Source: Anisakis pegreffii
Lineage: Eukaryota; Nematoda; Chromadorea; Rhabditida; Anisakidae
Reading direction: 5' to 3'
Length of the DNA: 64,000 nt
Assembly: GCA_035041965.1 (NCBI GenBank)
Contig: JAPYMA010000658.1
Span: 49,780 to 113,779 of the forward strand
The notes below the pieces were generated by a model. That model was given only the letters and a program-made list of their open reading frames with translations, was not told where the DNA came from and did no database searches. The position numbers were made by a program, and so were the translations under genes. Position 1 is the stretch's first letter. Each line of letters begins with the position of its first letter. Shown one piece after another: positions 58,742-64,000 of this stretch.

Positions 58742-58815
58742 CCTCCAGATCAAGCAGTACAGTCATCTTAACACACTGAGGGTCGCAGGTTCAATTCCGG
58801 ACAGCGTCATTACGT
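58742..58815 (+). repeat. tRNA-like fragment with a perfect B box
   Basis: GGTTCAATTCC at 58788-58798 matches the RNA polymerase III B box, and the preceding bases (AACACACTGAGGGTCGCA) resemble an anticodon arm and variable loop. The A-box half is weak and the acceptor strands do not pair, so this is probably a pseudo-tRNA or SINE remnant. Confidence 0.4.
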
Positions 58816-58899
58816 TTTACCACATGCGATCAGCAAAAAAAACATATTCTGTCCAGCTCAGCAATAAGTTCAAAATTTCCTGAGGGCACCTTCATGATA

Positions 58900-60020
58900 C
58901 TCTAATGAAAGAGGTCACGAACTAAAAGAAAAGTGTGGCTATAGCTGATTTTATGCAGGTGCTTCCTTGTTAGAGGAATCTACAGATGAGATACCACATT
59001 CAGGCCACTGTATGCTCAGATTTGATCTGTAAGGATAAGATTTTTTGACACAGTCGGATAGCAGAGATTCTCACAATCAGCTTTTAGAACAATAGCGGAG
59101 TTGCGCTCATTCAAACAAATTGATCACTATAGAGCAGTCAATACGTTCATATAAGCAATAGGCGGATTGCGATCTTTGAGCTAACCATCTTCTCAAGTTT
59201 GCCCGGAAACATGCTAATTTACTCTCACCGTTCGGTCCAGCAGAACCCTGGATTCAGAAATTTATAAATTTTACAGAGTAATTTGGCTCAGTCGAGGAGA
59301 TATAGGCATTTTATTAATACTATTCCGAATGGCACATTCAAGGCTACCGTAAGCTCAAGCTTGCCCAGTAACATGTGAATGTTTTTGCATCAGTCGATCC
59401 AGCTGGATCTACTCATTCAGAAAAACATATATTTTGTCGTGCAATTTTGCTTTCCTGAGGAAATATGGCCATTTTCTGTACATCTATCTCAATTCAATAG
59501 TGCAGTCGCGGTTATTCATACAAACTGATCACTAAAGAGCAATCAATACGTTCATATTAGCAATATGCGGATAACGATCTTCGAGGCAACCGTCTTCTCA
59601 GGTTTGCTCGGAAACATGCGAATTTATTTTCACCAAACGATCCATTAGACCCTCTAGATTCTGAATATCATAAACCTCACTGAGCAATTTGGCTTAGTTG
59701 AGGAGATATAGGCATTTTATTAATAACATCTCGGTTGCCACCTTCAAGGCTACCGTCTTCTCAAGTTTGCACAGTAACATATGAATTTTTTTGCATCACT
59801 CGATCCAGCTGGATCTCTTCATTCAGAAAAATATATATTTCGTCGAGTGGTTTTGTTATCCTGAGCAGAAATAACCATTTTCTCAGGATAGTCTCAATTC
59901 AATAGCGCAGTCGCGCTCATTCCTACAAATTGATCAGTATAGAGCAATCAATATGTTCATATTGGCAATAGGCTGATTGCGATCTTCGAGCTAACCGTAC
60001 CCTCAAATTTGCCTAGTAAT
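58900..60020 (+). repeat. Satellite-family array D, ~408-bp period, diverged
   Basis: The segment AGGC.GATTGCGATCTT with a following CCGTCTTCTCAAGTTTGC block recurs near 59160, 59567 and 59972, a period close to 408 bases. The alternate half-units carry TTTTGTCG.GCAATTTTGC, CTGAG.A.ATA and GTAACATGTGAAT boxes, as in arrays B and C. Divergence between units is much greater than in array B, so this is an older array. Confidence 0.85.
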
Positions 60021-60970
60021 CTATGAATGAAATTAATCGAATTTGAGGTTATTGATTTTCTGAATCGAATTTTATTCTAAAGTAATATTTCTGATGTGAT
60101 TTGCCGGCCTTTTTTCGAATTCTCATCGTCAAGAATTTTCAAAAATCTGATTATATTTTGATGAAATTCAGAGTTATTCAGCAGACTTGTATGATAATGA
60201 ACCAATTTATTTCATTGCTGCGGTTTACGTATTATGTGCAGATAATATGCCGCCTCCTGAGTAGTCAAGGAAATTGGACGAATTGATCCAATCCCCACTT
60301 ATTTGTCAGATCGTCCTTTTCATGAACGGTATTCTGCATGTGATTAGCGCGTTCCCAAATTATCGTCATCAGAATATGGAATAAACTGTGTATCATGCTG
60401 TAAATAGCACAAGGCGACTATTTGTTAATCTTATTTTATCAATTGTTTGATATTCTTGATGATCAGTTCTGAGATAAACTTTATTATCAGTTCTGTAATA
60501 ATCATTATCTGTTCTATGATAAACTTGATCATAAATCTGATAAGCAGAGGTTTCGCTTCGCCTCTCCCACATGTTTGGGTAACATTTTTTTCAAAGGCAC
60601 GACTTCATGGCTATAACTGAATAACGAAGTTACGTCCTTCTTGACATAACTCAAACCAATTTTGCCAACTGATCTATTGCATTACAAGATAATATCTACC
60701 ATAAATAAACATTTATTTACAATTGTGATATTTGAAAACAATTGCATAAATATTGCGCCAAATCATTCAATGTTCTTTAGCTGCACGAACGAATGAATAC
60801 TCGACACGAACACAGCATAATTTTTATGCTGTTGATTTCTTGGTTTCACGCATTTTTCGCTGATCAGAATGAGAAGAATCCTGAAAATTTAAGTTTTTAA
60901 AGTTTCAGTAGGAAACGATTACGAGAAACTTTGAAACCGTAGTGTTTATTCGGGATGAAGTGAAACACAA
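60021..60970. other. No recognisable gene
   Basis: AT-rich spacer; a GATAATAAACTTGATCA-like motif repeats loosely around 60450-60550. Confidence 0.4.
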
Positions 60971-60976
60971 CAAAGT

Positions 60977-61047
60977 TGAATGTTGGACATCATCAGGGAG
61001 ACGTGTGGGCCAGCAAGCCACAGAGTGGCTCACCTGTCCAACATTCA
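60977..61047. repeat. Short inverted repeat (12-base arms)
   Basis: TGAATGTTGGAC (60977-60988) and GTCCAACATTCA (61036-61047) are exact complements. The intervening 47 bases also contain partly complementary GTGTGGGCCAGC and GAGTGGCTCAC segments. Confidence 0.8.
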
Positions 61048-61217
61048 CGTGAATTAATGATTAAACCCGTAATTTCGGCCCTTATCTCCAATTACGGGGT
61101 TAGTGCCATGCAAACAACATGCAGATGTTAGTGGTGTTAGAAGACAAGGACATTTGCATGCAAGACAAAGGACAAAATTTTGGTGTTTGTGCAATAACAA
61201 TTGCATACACACGTTTG

Positions 61218-61276
61218 GCTTGAACCATCCCATTTCCCACTGAATGATATTTTGTGGGAAATGGGGTGGTTCAAGC
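61218..61276. repeat. Inverted repeat, 23-base arms with one mismatch
   Basis: GCTTGAACCATCCCATTTCC begins the left arm (61218-61240). The right arm 61254-61276 is its reverse complement except for one T/C difference. The 13-base loop is AT-rich. Confidence 0.9.
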
Positions 61277-62194
61277 ATTTTTGTTTCCTACAATGATATG
61301 CGGGGAAATGGAAATTCCTTTGAGGTTATGACATCAATACGTGCTTACATGATCAGCTATCTCATGTTCATTGCTAATGCTATGATTTAGCATTCTCTAT
61401 TCTCATTAATTAAATTGTTACCCGCGGCTATCAACCAAAGTAACTAACTGATAATTTAGAGCAAATGACGCGATCGTTTGCCCCAATATCTGTCTCGAAC
61501 CTTCAGCGGAAAATGTTCTTCATTCCTGTTCACACGAGAACGATCGAATGGAATCAATCAATTCTGAATCATTTAAAATAGCTAGTGTGATGAGCTGAAA
61601 TGGATCAGGAAACCTCGATGAATAAAAATCAGCTTTTCCAGTTTTAAACTGCTTGAATGTCTCAATATTCAATACTGCTATGCTCGTAACAATGTCCTCT
61701 AACTTCAATACAATGAATTAAATTTCAAGCGATCATTGAACCTTACTTAATAAAGTATTCCTTATAAGATACAGCTATCCCATTAGTGCTATTACAAATG
61801 AATTGTTCAGTTCGATTTCAAGAAATATAATTATCACGATTCATTCACACCTCATAATTATCATGTCACCATCAACAGGTGTTCCGTAACGCGTTATTTT
61901 GACAGCTGACAATTAATACAAGTAACAAAAAACACGTTGATGAACGAAACAACAATCAGACGAATTAAACAACACAGCGATGAATCGATAAAACTCACTG
62001 AAAGTTTAAACACATCAGAATGACAAGCAAACAATGAATAGCAAGCAATGATAAAACCTAATCAAAAACTTAATGTTTTCAACACATCGACAGAATCAAA
62101 TAAAACACAGCTTAGCACACGAAAAGCAGCATTACATGCAAAACGACAAGAAAACCTAACAATAAGGACAGTGAACAAGAAATAAAAATGGCTT
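61277..62194. other. No recognisable gene
   Basis: AT-rich spacer between the inverted repeat and the T-rich tract; no feature supported. Confidence 0.35.
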
Positions 62195-62345
62195 TATTAT
62201 GGTTTTTTTTATTTTTTTATTTTATTTTATTTTTTGTTTTTTTTGTTTTTTATTTTATTTTATTTTTTATTATTTTTTGTGTTTTATTTATTTCGTTTTT
62301 TTTCATTTTATTTTTTTCTTTATTATTTTTTATTTCTTAATGTTT
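62195..62345. repeat. T-rich low-complexity tract
   Basis: About 150 bases of T runs interrupted by A, ending in TATTTCTTAATGTT as at 54.3 kb. Confidence 0.9.
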
Positions 62346-63914
62346 TTTGAATTCTTGACCTGTTCCTCTCCCAAGTGACTGTTCCACTGGATGTTGCGCC
62401 GTCATTTTATAGCTGCTCGGAATATTATATGTGGACTAGATTTGTCAGCCGTAATGTGCAGATAATTCGGGTCTGAGTTTCGTGGACCTCAGCCAGATGA
62501 TTGCGGTTGCCAATCTATTGGAAATATACATTCATTAGCGTAGAGTTTGAATATTAGAAATGTTGCATGCCGCAGAATGTGTGACACTCAGCAAAGTCTG
62601 AGTGTAATATGATTAACTCGTGCCTATAGCACGAAGATCCGATACTTACGTCGCGCTTCAGTTCAGCTATCAATAGCTGAAGCAATGTCTGAAGCTTTCT
62701 TCATATTTGTGAGCAATGATAATAATATTATGACAAGGGAATGCGTTGATAAGGGCATCCGGAAGGCAGTTGAGTGTCGAAGGGAGGAAGTATTGGGTAT
62801 GTTGAGTGGAGGGGAAGGGTGGGAGCATCATCGTTTCATCATTTCAGTCAGACGCTGATTTCGCCTGGCTTAAGATTGGCAGTTCTGGATGAAATATTGT
62901 GAGATGGCGACTCTTGGGTGAAGGTTCAGACGCAGAAAACAACCTTTCTGGTGTATGTTGAGAGAAATATATGGTGATGATAAGATGGCCCGGTATTACG
63001 AGGTATTTGTTTAATGATGTGATGTTCCTCTCAGTTGGAATGTCCAATACTTGCGGTAGACCGATTCACAAGAAATTTTAGTATCCTGATGTAGCCGTGT
63101 GGATGATTTTGTCACTGGACAGAAAACAGGCTTGGAGAGAGGAAGGCTGGCGACTTGAAGATGACGACGATATTGTTGATTATCATGATGCGTCGAAAAT
63201 CGGTGAAAATGAAAATTGAAACATAAAATGTATCAATTCATTGGAGAACAACAACGCACAAAACGGAACATCCACGAATATACAACTTGCAGCCGCCCTA
63301 TATTTTTTCTAAGGTACACCTGATTTCTGCGGTTTACCTTATCTTCACATACTTTCGTTGAACATAATCATATGGATATAAAATATCATTTCGGCCGCAA
63401 TTCGTATATTAACGATACCATAAAACGTAAAATTCTAACACAAGGAACATTCAACAAAAGCAAATAAAAACCGATCAAGCAATGAAAAACAATGAATAAC
63501 ACGACGATAATCGGTTGCAAGAATTACGATTTCCTAATGTTCCAACTACAGGACACAACGGGAGAAAACGCTAAGCAAAGCAAACATAACGAACAAAACA
63601 TCTGCCTAACTACTATCATAAATTATGAGAAATTACAAAAATTATCAATTTATAAATTATGTGCATTACATAATACAATCGAAAAATTTCATTCATTTTC
63701 GATCTGTTTCATCCAATCAAGATTTCACCCCCCCCTTTATTCATTAACTTCGTAATTGTATTATATAATAGAATACAATATTGACCAAGAAATTTTAAAA
63801 ACTCAAATAAATTGCAAGAAAAAACATTTCAATTGGGCGCTTGACACTAAATAAAAATCACATAATTCACATAAAACAATACGTGAAATGTATCACACAT
63901 CAAACATTCTACAA
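62346..63914. other. No supported gene
   Basis: Frames at 62844-63047 (minus) and 63492-63755 (+) lack family features. No repeat of note. Confidence 0.35.
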
Positions 63915-64000
63915 TAGTGGTCCCCACTTTCGGATGTTTCATTACTCTCTTCGATGCTCTATCAGGCCGTCATGACCCCCCCTCCCGCTCCTTCCGCTAC
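63915..64000 (+). mobile_element. Left end of a hAT-like element, cut by the window edge
   Basis: TAGTGGTCCCCACTTTCGGATG (from 63915) lines up with the left end of MITE copy 4 (CAGTGGTTCTCACGTTCGAGTG). The alignment continues with ATTACTCTCTTCGATG against ATTACCCCTTTTGATG, and both then reach a C-rich CCCCCC.CTCCC stretch. It appears to be a fifth, diverged member of the family; the rest lies outside the window. Confidence 0.65.

Overview
The window looks like nuclear DNA of a nematode other than C. elegans. It is AT-rich and gene-poor, with small exons, TTTCAG-type splice acceptors, and two genes whose ATG follows one base after a TTTTCAG/ATTTCAG acceptor (as expected for spliced-leader addition). 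It also carries an SXP/RAL-2 (DUF148) gene, a family known only from nematodes. All coding regions are split, so gene models were built by joining exons whose splice phases agree.

Layout. 0-9 kb has no gene I can support: an array of a dispersed ~215-240 bp repeat (minus orientation), a ~310 bp tandem repeat, a tandem array of tRNA-like units, a GC-richer structured-RNA candidate ending in a hairpin plus T9, and a fold-back element. 9.1-12.7 kb is a six-exon coiled-coil gene (+). 13-18 kb holds an orphan exon candidate, a perfect 30-bp-arm palindrome, a 408-bp satellite and a hAT-type MITE. 18.1-20.2 kb is a secreted Cys/Tyr-repeat protein (+). 22.6-25.8 kb is a second MITE copy and the SXP/RAL-2 gene (+). 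26.0-27.6 kb is another satellite array. 28.3-33.3 kb is a complete 10-exon cytochrome P450 (+), with two tRNA-Gly genes (anticodons CCC and GCC) on the opposite strand in intron 4 and a third MITE copy in a later intron. 34.7-39.1 kb is a nine-exon class II CPD photolyase (+) with a ~210-residue repetitive charged tail. 41.0-41.8 kb is a small membrane protein (+). 43.5-49.1 kb is a minus-strand gene of at least five exons with a poly-Asn region, holding the fourth and best MITE copy in an intron. 49-64 kb has no gene I can resolve; it is full of inverted repeats, T-rich tracts, tRNA-like fragments, another satellite array, and the start of a hAT-like end at the right edge.

The genes show no shared pathway or operon. 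The P450 (xenobiotic or lipid oxidation) and the photolyase (light-driven repair of UV damage) would suit an animal or life stage exposed to the environment, but that is inference. The most notable points are the photolyase with its tail, the pair of tRNA-Gly genes with a switched anticodon, the MITE family that keeps a ~61-codon reading frame in every copy, and one repeat family seen in five places. No homology search was possible; family names rest on motif recognition.
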